This document shows positions 1 to 9,599 of a stretch of DNA of 64,000 nucleotides, in pieces. The stretch's first letter is position 1; each line of letters opens with the position of its first letter. The stretch lies in contig OY740773.1 of the NCBI GenBank assembly GCA_963513935.1, positions 101,541,291 to 101,605,290 on the forward strand. Direction: 5' to 3'. The stretch is from Aphrophora alni. Taxonomy: Eukaryota > Arthropoda > Insecta > Hemiptera > Aphrophoridae. Under the pieces are notes generated by a model, which did no database searches, was not told the origin of the DNA, and saw only the letters and a list, made by a program, of their open reading frames with translations. A program made the translations under genes and the position numbers.

Positions 1-148
1 TTTAAAGGCAGACAGTTAAAAAATTTTGGTGCCAGAAATATATAAAACTTTTTAAAATGTGACAAGTTAGGCATGGGGATAGTTCTGTCAAATCTGTTTC
101 TTATTGCGCCTATTCTATTTTTCCTGCCTGTATTACCATTTCCACTTC

Positions 149-151
<3 letters not shown>

Positions 152-196
<45 letters not shown>
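152..196. repeat. 45-bp poly(A) tract
   Basis: An uninterrupted run of 45 A on the plus strand abuts the 3' part of the LINE fragment at 197-634. The LINE fragment reads on the minus strand, so its own tail would appear as T on the plus strand. This tract therefore more likely belongs to a separate plus-strand retroposed sequence ending here. Confidence 0.85.
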
Positions 197-200
<4 letters not shown>

Positions 201-634
201 AATAAACACATATAAACTCTGAGAGGTAGAATTTTTAAACATTTAAAAAGAGGTGCTGTATGTTCTATTCTTTTCTTGTGCATAATTAATCTTATAAAAG
301 CTTTTTGAATAGTTATTAATGGCCTTAAATTCGTAGTGTACGCCCCTCCCCATACTATTAACCCATATTCTATATTTGAGTTTACTATTGCATAATATAC
401 TGTTCTGAGATGTTGTTTATTACATACAAAGGATAACATATAAACAACTCTAATGCGCTTAATTACTTTATTTTTTAAGTAATTAATTTGACTTTTCCAA
501 TTAATTTTTGCATCAACATATAGTCCCAAATACTTAATTTCCTTAACCTGTTCAACTTCTGAGCAACTGCATTTTGAATTAGAACAACTTATTTCATGGT
601 ATATTAATATAAAGGACACAGTATGCAAACACAA
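197..634 (-). pseudogene. Non-LTR retrotransposon reverse transcriptase, C-terminal fragment
   Basis: Read on the minus strand this encodes the C-terminal (thumb and post-thumb) part of a LINE reverse transcriptase of the Jockey/CR1 type. Diagnostic strings are EIKYLGLYVDAKINWKSQI, then NSNIEYGLIVWGG, then LITIQKAFIRLI. They match the usual order of 'YLGV.lD..L.W..Hi', 'Y.i..s.l.YGi..WG' and 'l...QK..iR.i'. The catalytic YxDD palm lies upstream and is absent. An in-frame stop lies just upstream of 634, and the downstream end is cut by the poly(A) tract, so this is a dead 5'-truncated copy. Family assignment is from motif memory. A LINE origin is secure; the clade is not. Confidence 0.85.
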
Positions 635-639
635 GTAAC

Positions 640-1270
640 CACAAACAATTTCGCTTCCTTATTTGTTGAATTATTTGCAACTCTAGATATTTGAGTGATG
701 TCAAAATAATTTAAGCACACATTCCATTCCGCTTCTCGGAAGTATTCTGTGTAGAAGCCGAAAAAGGTAAAGTTATCGGACAATGCACGCAGGCGCAGGA
801 CGGGTTCGCCAACACTTAGTACAGTAAAGCAAAGCCGGGACAGGTTTTTTAACCACTTTCATTCTCTATTGAAAGTAACCCGCCTAATGCAGTGAAAGCC
901 ACGGGGAGCGTGATCAACGGGTTTAATATCACAGATGTGGGTTTGTGAACACAGATAAAACTTTTATCATAGATAAATATATTCCTTGTGAAGAGATGAT
1001 TGGTTTAAAAAGAGTAAATTCAACTGCTATATAAAGCATTCTCAATTTTGTCTTAAAATCACAGTCTTAAAAATCCAAAAATAATATTCCTAACATATAA
1101 AAAAAAAAAAATCTATTTAACTTTTAGGTGAAAAAAGTTTCTTTTACGGTATCCCCTAAAACAAACAGTACTGAAAACAGCTGTGGTGATTTTTTCGATC
1201 AGCTGATTCAATTGTTGATTGTTACGTTACACTGCTTATTATTAATTTCTAGTTTGAGGTTAGTTCACGC
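640..1270. other. No recognisable gene
   Basis: This is mixed-composition DNA with a slightly GC-richer patch around 770-930. I found no coding motif, RNA or clear repeat in it. Confidence 0.5.
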
Positions 1271-1274
1271 TATA

Positions 1275-1780
1275 ATGGCTCTTACAACCCAAGAAAAAGT
1301 TTCTATTACAGAGAATTATTTCCATTCATACGGAACAGGCCGTTCGGGTGGTCCATGTTTAGCCTAGCTGTTATTAATTTTCAAGAAGCATTTGACAAGC
1401 AGTAGCCAAGTAATGCTTTAATGTTATGTGTCCTTGAAAAGTTCCAACGTACGAGTAATGTTTGACACAGCGGAGAGTGTGTACAGACCCAAGGGCGTAC
1501 CCAGGATCAAAACTAAGGAGGGGGCGGGGGCAAGCCATGGTCATTCAATATACAATTGATTATTAAAATAGTTATTTCAAGAATTGTATTAAATTCCAGC
1601 AACAAAATGTATAATAAAGATTTCTTTTTTGCTTCCAGGGGGGCAGCTGCCCCCCCTGCCCCTCGCTGGGTACGCCCATGTACAGACCATCCAACCACTG
1701 TGACCACGGCAGACGTCATTAGTAACTCCGAAGAGAAAACTTCGCCTGACATCTTTGAAAATTAATATCAGTGGTACGTC
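1275..1780 (+). pseudogene. Transposase N-terminus (Tc1/mariner-like), interrupted by a MITE
   Basis: An ATG at 1275 opens MALTTQEKVSITENYFHSY followed by GTGRSGGP and then a TAG at about 1365. In all three frames further downstream, pieces such as VLEKFQRT and a serine/glycine-poor linker continue the typical N-terminal helix-turn-helix region of a widespread insect transposase ('..E.YF.SYG.GR.GGPSL..V...F', then 'VL..F..TGSV'). The coding trace stops at 1489, where a 191-bp element with 8-bp target duplications is inserted, and resumes after 1680. Stops and frame changes make it a pseudogene. The DDE catalytic domain is missing. The superfamily is inferred from the HTH type only. Confidence 0.6.
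1490..1680. mobile_element. hAT-like MITE, 191 bp, with 8-bp TSD
   Basis: The element is bounded by imperfect terminal inverted repeats (left CAAGGGCGTACCCAG, right complement CATGGGCGTACCCAG). It is flanked by an exact 8-bp direct repeat TACAGACC at 1482-1489 and 1681-1688. Its interior is G-rich on the left and C-rich on the right and codes for nothing. An 8-bp target duplication with a CA(G/A)GGGCG-type end is characteristic of hAT superfamily non-autonomous elements. It sits inside the transposase fragment at 1275-1780. Confidence 0.8.
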
Positions 1781-2498
1781 TTTGAGAAAAGCATCTTTGT
1801 ATTACAAATTCTTGCGTATTACATTCGTTTATCTATACTTGTCGTTTACAACGTTGTAAGATTACACGCTGCTTAGATTCGGCGAATCCGTAATTTCGAA
1901 AATTAAATAGACAAACCGTCCTGAATTTCTATAAAATCTAATCCGTCACATAGACAACAAAGATATGATAATAAAGTCAATACTTAAACAGTGCGCACTG
2001 TGCAACAAGTGGAAGGAGAAAGCTGGCGCAGTCACGATAGCCAACATTACAGTCCCGCCTCTGCACGATTGAAGAGTCTGCATAACTTTACATGTTCATG
2101 AGTTCAAGGAAAACTTATGTGGAAAGTCTAGTCTAGAATTGAGATATTTCCTACTGGATTTGAATGCATCCTCAATCGTTCCAAAACATATTATTTTTCA
2201 AGGTCGTTTCCCGAGACGATATTTTACACACCCAGTAAATGAGGTTTTTTATCATCGGGGAAATTGTCCAGCTCGGTCTTTTGACTGATCCTTCACGTTT
2301 CCCGGCTGTTTTCAACAAGCTGTCCGTTCGTCGTTGTTTAAAGGCGAAAAACCTTTCTGTATTATCGCTTTATACAGTGGGGGGGAAGGGGGAAAAAAGA
2401 ACCTAAAATAAAGACCCCTGGCTCTCGAATACTCTAAATCAGAAAATAACAATAGTTTTATAGTCATTGTTTTGCCTTAGAACTACTTTAATTAATTA

Positions 2499-2806
2499 AC
2501 ATACCTTATTTGAAGTCGATAGTAGTTCCTTATATTATATTAATTGCTACATGTTTCGCTGCCATAGGCCAATATACTGTGAGGAACTAAAACAATTTTT
2601 AACTTTTAACGAGTGCCGGTTCTGCATGATGATCTGTGTTAGACCAAGACTTTTATATGTTTTTGTGATGTGTGTGTGAACAATGTGTTTATGTTATTAG
2701 CTGGCCTGATGATGCTGCCTATGGCAGCGAAACATGTAGCAATTAATATAATATAAGCAAATAATATAATATAAGGAACTACTATCGACTTCAAATAAGG
2801 TATGTT
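2499..2806. repeat. Inverted repeat carrying a hammerhead-like core
   Basis: The left arm 2499-2570 and the right arm 2718-2806 are inverted copies (shared AGTAGTTCCTTATATTATAT and TTGCTACATGTTTCGCTGCC on the left). The right arm carries an extra 18-bp AT-rich insert. The spacer is about 150 bp. The right arm holds the hammerhead-like motif at 2700-2745. The layout resembles Penelope pseudo-LTR pairs, but no coding sequence lies between the arms. Confidence 0.75.
2700..2745 (+). ncRNA. Hammerhead ribozyme-like motif
   Basis: The motif has core CTGATGA (2706-2712), a perfect 6-bp stem II GCTGCC/GGCAGC with loop TAT, then GAA and ACATGT with A at the cleavage position. This is the minimal stem III seen in Penelope-type hammerheads. 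One unpaired T separates the core from stem II. Stem I pairs only for the first two bases, so activity is doubtful. Confidence 0.4.
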
Positions 2807-2828
2807 AAACAATAGTTGGTCAAGTAAA

Positions 2829-3340
2829 ATGAAAGAAAGGGATCTAACCAAAAACTACATAAAAAAGATGTAGATCCAGCTAGACCTCCTCGGGATTGCC
2901 AAGCGCGTACTCACTAAAGAGAGCCCCTGAGGGTATATCCGAAGTTGTCCATACGTAAGCATGATAACGGCCGTAAAAATTAAGATAGGAAAATGAAATT
3001 TGGTGTAAAAAGATTATAGTGCTTATAAGTTACAGAACCCTATTGAAATTTTGTTATATCTAATTGAAAACGTCAAAATAGCGGCATTTTTAAACAGACG
3101 TAGTATTAAATTTATAACACACTTAATTTGATTTTTTTTAAATGCAGATTTCAATTTTACAAGTAATGGTACCAACCTCACCTCTCTACGATGACAAATA
3201 GCGAAGTTATTCATAGGAAACCGTCAAGACCGAGTCACTGACACGAGCGAAGCGAGTGCAGACACTTCTACACAATTACGAAGTTTAAAAAACGCACCCT
3301 ACTGGATAAGACCCCTTGATCTACCAATACAATTTAACAT
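2829..3340 (+). repeat. Dispersed family B end joined to family A, copy 1
   Basis: The first ~110 bp (GAAAGAAAGGGATCTAACC to ACTCACTAAAGAGAGCCCC) match the family B ends found at 3.6, 4.4, 12.3, 15.6, 20.8, 27.4, 28.0, 42.3 and 46.1 kb. The rest matches family A: a 'GTAAGCA..A..GGCC..AAAAATTAA' entry, a 'GAAATTTGGT' segment, 'CTCTCTACGATGACAAATAG', and an exit CACTGACACGAGCGAAGCG followed by ACACAATTACGAAGTTTAAA. It has no coding capacity. Related copies lie at 8.7, 16.3, 18.1-21.1 (reversed) and 39.3 kb. Confidence 0.7.
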
Positions 3341-3571
3341 TTCCTACAATACACAAGAAACCAACTATTGGACATTACACTAAATTTAATAATGGGGCAG
3401 GGTAGTACCACGATATACCTAATCTGTACCACGATTAGATTTAGTTAGTGTCCACTAGGGTGCTCTGAGATCGATATGGAAATTTCTGTACACGAATTAT
3501 CAAACATTATTTTTGTTTTTTCTTGACGTTTAAAGCAAAGAATGAAAAGAATATAAAACAAAAAAATCCTA

Positions 3572-4510
3572 GTTCTCGATTACAGCGTCAGGGTCGGGAG
3601 AGAACCCGATAAAAACAATGAACAAAAGGAATCTAACAAAAGACTTACATAAAGAAAGTTGTAGATCCAGTTAGGTCCTCGGGATTGCATTTGTTGTATG
3701 TGCGGTGCTCTACAACCGAAACTTCTGGACCAATTTTAACAAAATTCGATAGTATGAGGACGTATTTTTGCAACTTTAAAAAAATATTCTATAACTCAAA
3801 TTTAGGAGTGTGTATCTCCTAAATGATACTCAAAAAATTTTAAAGTATCTCGAAAATTATTAACATTATAAAATATTTACAAGAATAGATTTTCCTCCTT
3901 TAATGAAAATCAAAAAGCTTTTCTTTTTTTTTTTAGTTTTCTATAGTTCAAAGGATAACAGAGAATTATAGAATTATTATCAACATTTATAATAATTCCA
4001 TAATAATTTAGTTTAGGCTAACTTGAGTGTTGTAGACAATTACCAAGAAATAATGTTTTTAAATTATTGTTGTCGAAAACTCAGTTACCTTTTGACCTAC
4101 AGAAAAAATATTAAAAAAAGATTGTTTTTCCGTTAAAAAGAGGAAAATTTTGTTTCTTGTAAATATTTTGTAATGTTAATGGTTTTCGAGATAGGCTACT
4201 CGATATTAAGCATTTTATACGTCCGCCATTTTGAATCTATACAAAATAAAGTCTTGGTTTTCTGATATAGTAGTAAAAAGTTATATAAATAATACGGTTA
4301 CCAAATATGTATCTAATTCCAAAGATATGTTATTGTATAGAGTTTGTTTTGAGTAGTTCTCTTCAAGGATGCTCTCCTATAGTGAATACGGGGGGGGGTG
4401 ACTCCCTAGCTGTATCTACTATTGGGTTAGATTCCTTTCTTTCATCTTTTCTATCCATTCTCTCTTGACCAACTCTTGTTCTCTCCCGACCCTGGCGTTA
4501 ATAGATTACT
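3572..4510. mobile_element. Family B element with inverted ends, ~0.94 kb
   Basis: The left end (from about 3572, containing GTCAGGGTCGGGAGAGAAC) recurs inverted at the right end (to about 4510, containing GTTCTCTCCCGACCCTGGCG). The similarity runs inward about 120 bp, including the 'GGATCTAAC...TAGATCCAG' block. The interior is AT-rich and non-coding. This appears to be the most complete copy of the non-autonomous family whose single ends are scattered through the window. No target duplication could be fixed with certainty. Confidence 0.6.
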
Positions 4511-5212
4511 AATATCTGAACGGTTATTCGAGAAAGTTAGTGCAATACTCTCAAACCGTTTATTTACGCATCGAGAAAGCGCGCTTGTTCAAACACCATG
4601 AATAAGAACCTGTTCAACAAACCTCCACAGAAATGCACGAATAAATTACGTAACCCCTTACATCCATATTTTAAAGTTAATTCGAGACACATTGTCCCAT
4701 CTATGATCGAACCTAACCTGCCTTCATCACAGATTCAATAGATTTTCGCAATCTACGAGGGCGGGACCTGACCTCAATACTTGTGTACAGGCGTTCAGTG
4801 GTTGTGATTTTTTTTGGTGACATGATTAGTGGTCAAATTAGTGACAGCGACCAAGTTAATCAAGCAAAGCGCCCTCATTTTACAGAACTAGAGTTCAATA
4901 CTCGACATTTGTATATAAATATTGCATGAACTTAATCAGAATAACAGTAAAAAAATCGCAGACGAATTTCAATTCTGTAGTTGTCAATCAAGTAATGAAA
5001 AGGACGCCGTCTTTGTAAACATATTTAATTACGGACCTAAAAAAACTCCCAGCACAATTCGAGCTTTGAACAACGGTTATTTTTCCAGTTTTACACGCGG
5101 ATTTGGGCCAATGAATGTTCACATTTGAAGGTATCTTTAGCGGAAGAAGATTTAAAATTCGCGAGTAAGTTGGGGAGAAACCAATTATTATTGAATTGTA
5201 ACAATATGTGAG

Positions 5213-5264
5213 GTTTAGTTAGGTTGGGTTAGAACAGGGTTAGGTTAAGTTAGGTTAGTTTGGA
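5213..5264 (+). repeat. Degenerate TTAGG-like telomeric motif tract
   Basis: Several GTTAGG/GGTTAG units occur in about 50 bp (for example GGGTTAGGTTAAGTTAGGTT). TTAGG is the canonical insect telomere repeat, so this is an interstitial telomere-like tract, too degenerate to be a functional end. Confidence 0.6.
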
Positions 5265-5265
5265 T

Positions 5266-5500
5266 TATAAATCACCATAATTCCCCAAAACTGTATCGAA
5301 ATAGCTTTTGACGTTTTTTAAGTCCGTAGGTAAAACCAAGGACCCTTATAATTTCACAAGCGTGTCTGTCCGTCTGTCTGTAAGCCACAACCCGTCTACA
5401 CGGACAAGACGATAAATCATACACAGGGTGTTTCCAAACTACGTTCCAAAACTTCAGAATATGGTTACTTCCAGAAATAAGTAAAAAAGTTCCTTTGAAC
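5266..5500 (-). repeat. Dispersed family F, copy 1 (reversed)
   Basis: The core TAATTTCACAAGCGTGTCTG followed by TCCGTCTGTCTGTAAG, with GGTAAAACCAAGGACCC upstream, recurs reversed at 10.1 and 10.6 kb (ACAGACAGAC...GTGAAATTATA...TTTTACCT). It is non-coding, and short frames across it are shadows. Confidence 0.6.
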
Positions 5501-6980
5501 ATGTCCTAAAATCCGTAGTTTTCTGTTTCTCCACCATTTTGTCTTTTTCACAAAAACATTATATTTCGGAAAACAATTTGATATTGACTACAAATTTTGT
5601 ATGTGACTTTTTATCAATGTTCCAAAAACCTGGACTTTGTTTGCATGTTTTCAAAATGACGGCAGTTTAATTTTTTCCAGCTTTGACCCAATAACTGTTG
5701 TCAAAACTTCTCGAAACCCATTGAAGGGTTGGGGCGAAGCGAGTCTAACATACAGGATGTTGCATTGTGTTCCCACATCAAAACTTAGGCAACGATTATA
5801 TAAACATATGTCCGGAATTGCCTAGTTTCGGCCATTTTGTTTTCTTTACCCAAAATATTATCCCCAGAACGGTTTGACGGATTGAATTAAAACTTGGCAT
5901 GGCACCGAATAACGTAAAAATCTATTTAAAAAAATAACCAATCTAATCCAATAACCCGTTTCATAAAAATTTCTGTTTTTGGCTTATTTGTTTTTTAAAA
6001 AAATTAAGCAGCCACCATTTTGAAATGGATTATTGGATTAATTTTTGATGTGTGAAATCACCTTCTGAAGTTTGGAAACACAATTTTTCAACACCCTGTA
6101 TACAACCCCTAGTGCAAATCTATACAAATTCTAACCGACTTCCAGATGAGCTGGAAACTTTACATTTGGCAGACTTACAGCTTTTACCTGTAACCGACGA
6201 GAAAATTCCAAAAAATATATTTATTTTTAACCCTGAAAAAATTCAAAAATAAAACACGTAACTTTAAATTGGGTGTAGACGTTTTTTCGAGGTAAGACCA
6301 TCAAACAAGGGATTGCACCAGCAGTCACGACTTTGGCGAAGTCTAAAAGTTTCTTTAGTATCTCCATCTGTTTTACTTTAGATAGAGCTAGATTTTTAAT
6401 TTGAAGTAAATTTTGTTAATTTTCCCACAAATTATCTAATCTTTTGACATCCTTACAGGACAGCTAGAATCATCCAATTTGACACACTAGGATGTCCCAG
6501 TATTCCAGCCAAATTTGATGATGTTAGATGTCAAAAAATTGAATATTTTGTGGAAATAATTAAGTTTGACACAATGACTGTCAAAATTCCAAGGCTTGTG
6601 AAAACCCAGTGGGAGTATGGGGGAAGCCGCCTCATAACAACTCGTGATTATAAAACGCAAATATCTATAAGTTCGATTACATCTTAGAGTACACGACTCT
6701 TCTTCTAAAGGTCACAGAGGTGCAGTCTTGCTGCAAACCAAACCTGTTCCTGAGATCATCCTATGCCTGGGTGATGTCATTGTGTTGGATTTACAGGTTA
6801 TGTTTGTTTGGAGTTCAAACATTCCAATACAAAGACGTCATCAGCATTTAAAGATTCGGAATGTAGTTTACAAACTGATACCAACGTAATCGACATTCGT
6901 CTGGTCTTACCCGATAAACGAAGTATATAGTTTGGTAACCTAACCTAAAACTTGAATACTTGAGGGTTGGTAGAGAACAA
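5500..6980. other. No recognisable gene
   Basis: This is AT-rich DNA with two ACAGG(A/G)TGTT / ACACCCTGTATA motifs, which are common ends of old insect repeats. No coding motif, RNA or clear tandem structure was seen. Confidence 0.4.
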
Positions 6981-6984
6981 GACT

Positions 6985-7325
6985 TTACAAAGTCCGCCAA
7001 GCTCTGGTGAAATTTCCCGTTGAAGTTCACGGAGATTCCAAATTTTATTTGGCCGAATATGACCCAACAAACTCCGCTAAGCTCTGATGAAATTTCCCGT
7101 TGACGTTGAAGGAGATTCCAAATTTTATTTGGCCGAATATAACCCAACAAAGTCCACCCAGCTCTGGTATAATTTCCCGTTGGCGTTCACGGGAGATTCC
7201 AAATCCATTTTGGGAGAATTATACCCAAGAAAGTCCGCCAAGCTCTGGTGAAATAGCCCGTTAAGTTCACGGGAGATTATAAATCTGATTTGGTTATAAA
7301 ACCAACAAAGTCCTAACCTAATTAC
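6985..7325. repeat. 80-bp tandem repeat, ~4 copies
   Basis: The anchor GCTCTGG/GCTCTGA recurs at 7001, 7081, 7161 and 7242 (spacing 80, 80, 81). Each unit contains AATTTCCCGTT, a GTTCACGG-type block and GGAGATTCCAAAT. Two overlapping minus-strand frames here come from the repeat and show no conserved protein. Confidence 0.85.
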
Positions 7326-8125
7326 TCCGGGCATTTCATAATCCCTGCGTCAGGCTTCACAGTCGTCGTTTCAAGTGTTAGATTACATAGCATGAATTGC
7401 TCACTAATGTGACAATTGTAACGTGATTAATTTCTGGTAGTTAACCAGAACACTGCAACCACTCGACCATCCGTCCAGACGGTGACTTCAAGCGAAACAA
7501 TTCCAATTGATTAAAAAAATATAAAAAAATATAAAACGTCAAGTCATTTCAACTTGTCATGAAGAGACCGAAGAATTGTCGCTAATCACTCTTCGACTCT
7601 CGCGTGGTTCGCTGCCGCAAGTCCTGTGAGGTCTATTGGTCAAAAAGTCTCCGGACGTTATGTAACTTTTAAATTTTAGAAATTTTTTTTGCTGTAAAAT
7701 CGCTACAATTCAATTCCACTACAAAATAGATATTTGGGGGGAACTCGAAATTTTCAAATTTTGCTACATCGAGTAATGAAGGCCTTGTTTAATATAAAAT
7801 AACCCCCCAAACTAGATGTCGCTATTTTACTCCAATTGAAAATGGCGGCAGGTCGAATATTCAAAAAATACCCTAGAACATAAAAATCACTTCATATTTT
7901 CACCCACCCAATCATCCATTTAGTAAGAAAATCAATAATAAATTTTGTTTTGTGTATGTTACCGATTGTTTTTATCTATTGTGAACCAAATAAATTAGTT
8001 CCCTACAGATATTTAATCTGAATTTGTATCCATATTCTCTGCCTATGTCATTGGTTTGATTACAATAATAATAATAATCAATATAAAAGTTATCGAACGA
8101 ATTGAAAAAATCGTTAAAATATGGT

Positions 8126-8127
<2 letters not shown>

Positions 8128-8175
<48 letters not shown>
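8128..8175. repeat. (AC)24 microsatellite
   Basis: This is an uninterrupted 48-bp dinucleotide run. A 12-G run also occurs at 8441-8452. Confidence 0.95.
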
Positions 8176-8176
<1 letters not shown>

Positions 8177-8724
8177 AAATCTGATAAAACTTTATCTACA
8201 CAGACTTTATTCTGAAATCTACTTTTTTGAGCTCACAGAACATCATAATGGATATATCCGCGTAAATTTCGAATCTTTTATCCATCACTTTTCTCTCGAT
8301 AAAGCCAAAAACAGCTGCGGTTCAATAAAACAAGGTATAAGCTTCATTCTACACAAGTCCAACAAGTAATGTTAATATAGTACACTTGTCATTACAACGC
8401 CTCGAAACAGCTGATGCTACTAACAGATGGGCTGAACTCTGGGGGGGGGGGGTACCAGGAAATATAAGCAATGGTTCAGTGCGAAGACCTTACTAAAAGC
8501 TTTCTATATCTTCGACTTTAAACATTGTTGCATAAGGTACAGCAACAGGACGGTTAAAGTGGAACCTGAGATAATTGGGAACGAGTTATTTTTAAGACTT
8601 GTATAATATAGTCTGTTTACAAAATACTCGCTCCGCAGTTGATACGACGCGAATTTCTCTTGTTGCATCTGCAAATTTGTCGATCTCGACCTAGATGTCC
8701 CTAAGGTAAGTTTAGCACTTGTCA

Positions 8725-9165
8725 TGCCCTCAGGAAGCCGAATATGTGACTTTCGACGGTTTGTGTCCGTCCATCGTTACCCATAAGTAAGCACAACAAC
8801 AGTCACAAAAAATAAAGGGACTATAGAGTGATCATATAGAACCGTATTGAAATTATAAAAAATAAAATTGAAAATGGCGGCCATTTTAAACAGTTTTTAT
8901 TAATATTTCGTGTGTTAATCAACATACTAAATTAAATAAAAACGTGCAGATTTCAATTCTGCATTTAATGGTAGTCTACAATCCCACATCTCTACGATGA
9001 CAAATAGCGAAGTTATTGTCAAAATAAGTAGCCTATAATTTAGAATCCTAACCTCTCAATAAATGTGACAAGGTCCGAGACACCGACACGAGTGAAGGAC
9101 CTTTCCTACATATAACTTCGAGGTCTGGTAGGGCAGAGACACCGACACGAGCGTAGCGAGTGGAA
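8725..9165 (+). repeat. Dispersed family A, copy 2, with partial internal duplication
   Basis: It shares with copy 1 the CCCTCAGGAAGCCGAA entry, the GGCGGCCATTTTAAACAGTT segment, and CTCTACGATGACAAATAGCG. Near its 3' end the block GAGACACCGACAC appears twice (9077 and 9136, 59 bp apart) with CTTCGAGGTCTGGTAGGGC between. This is a 1.5-copy version of the 65-bp satellite unit that is amplified at 18.2-20.5 kb. Confidence 0.75.
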
Positions 9166-9296
9166 ACTTATTTAACCCACGTAAAGACACTAAGTGTTAA
9201 AAAATTAAATCTAAAAAAATCTAAATACAAAAAATTTCTATGCGAAATACGCTGTGGAACAAAAACTCTAACACAAGATCTCACAAAAACTACGAT

Positions 9297-9350
9297 TATT
9301 CAATCAAACGCGTTTCAACGACAAAGTCGCCATCCTCAGTGATACATGAG
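9297..9350 (-). ncRNA. Hammerhead ribozyme-like motif
   Basis: On the minus strand: stem I TATCA/TGATT (4 bp), core CTGAGGA (9333-9339), one unpaired T, stem II GGCGAC/GTCGTT with loop TTT, then GAA and the minimal stem III ACGCGT with U at the cleavage position. The flank CTCATGTATCA is shared with the copies at 15.4, 16.2 and 35.3 kb. Confidence 0.45.
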
Positions 9351-9572
9351 CTTCAATAACTAAATTATAGTTTTAGTTGTATTGTACTAATCCTCGTGGA
9401 AATCAGAACCTCGTCTTTTTATCCAAAGTGGACGCATTGATATTCCGTAGCCTGGATCGCCCACTTGTACGACCCTTTGGAATACTCTTGTACGCGATGT
9501 AGTGCCATCTCATCCAACATCCAATTTCCTAGAAAAAGTGCCATCTCGTCCAGTGCAGTTTTACAGTTGATT

Positions 9573-9590
9573 AACCTAACCTAACCTAAC
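9573..9590 (-). repeat. Short (CCTAA)n interstitial telomeric motif
   Basis: Three tandem AACCT units (AACCTAACCTAACCTAAC) match the complement of insect telomeric TTAGG. Confidence 0.7.
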
Positions 9591-9599
9591 GGCCGCTTT

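Noticed and set aside
6848..7334. Two overlapping minus-strand open frames of 100 and 69 codons
   Set aside because: They read through the 80-bp tandem repeat. The peptides simply repeat and show no conserved domain.
7972..8369. Frames encoding CVCVCV or THTHTH runs
   Set aside because: They come from the (AC)24 microsatellite.
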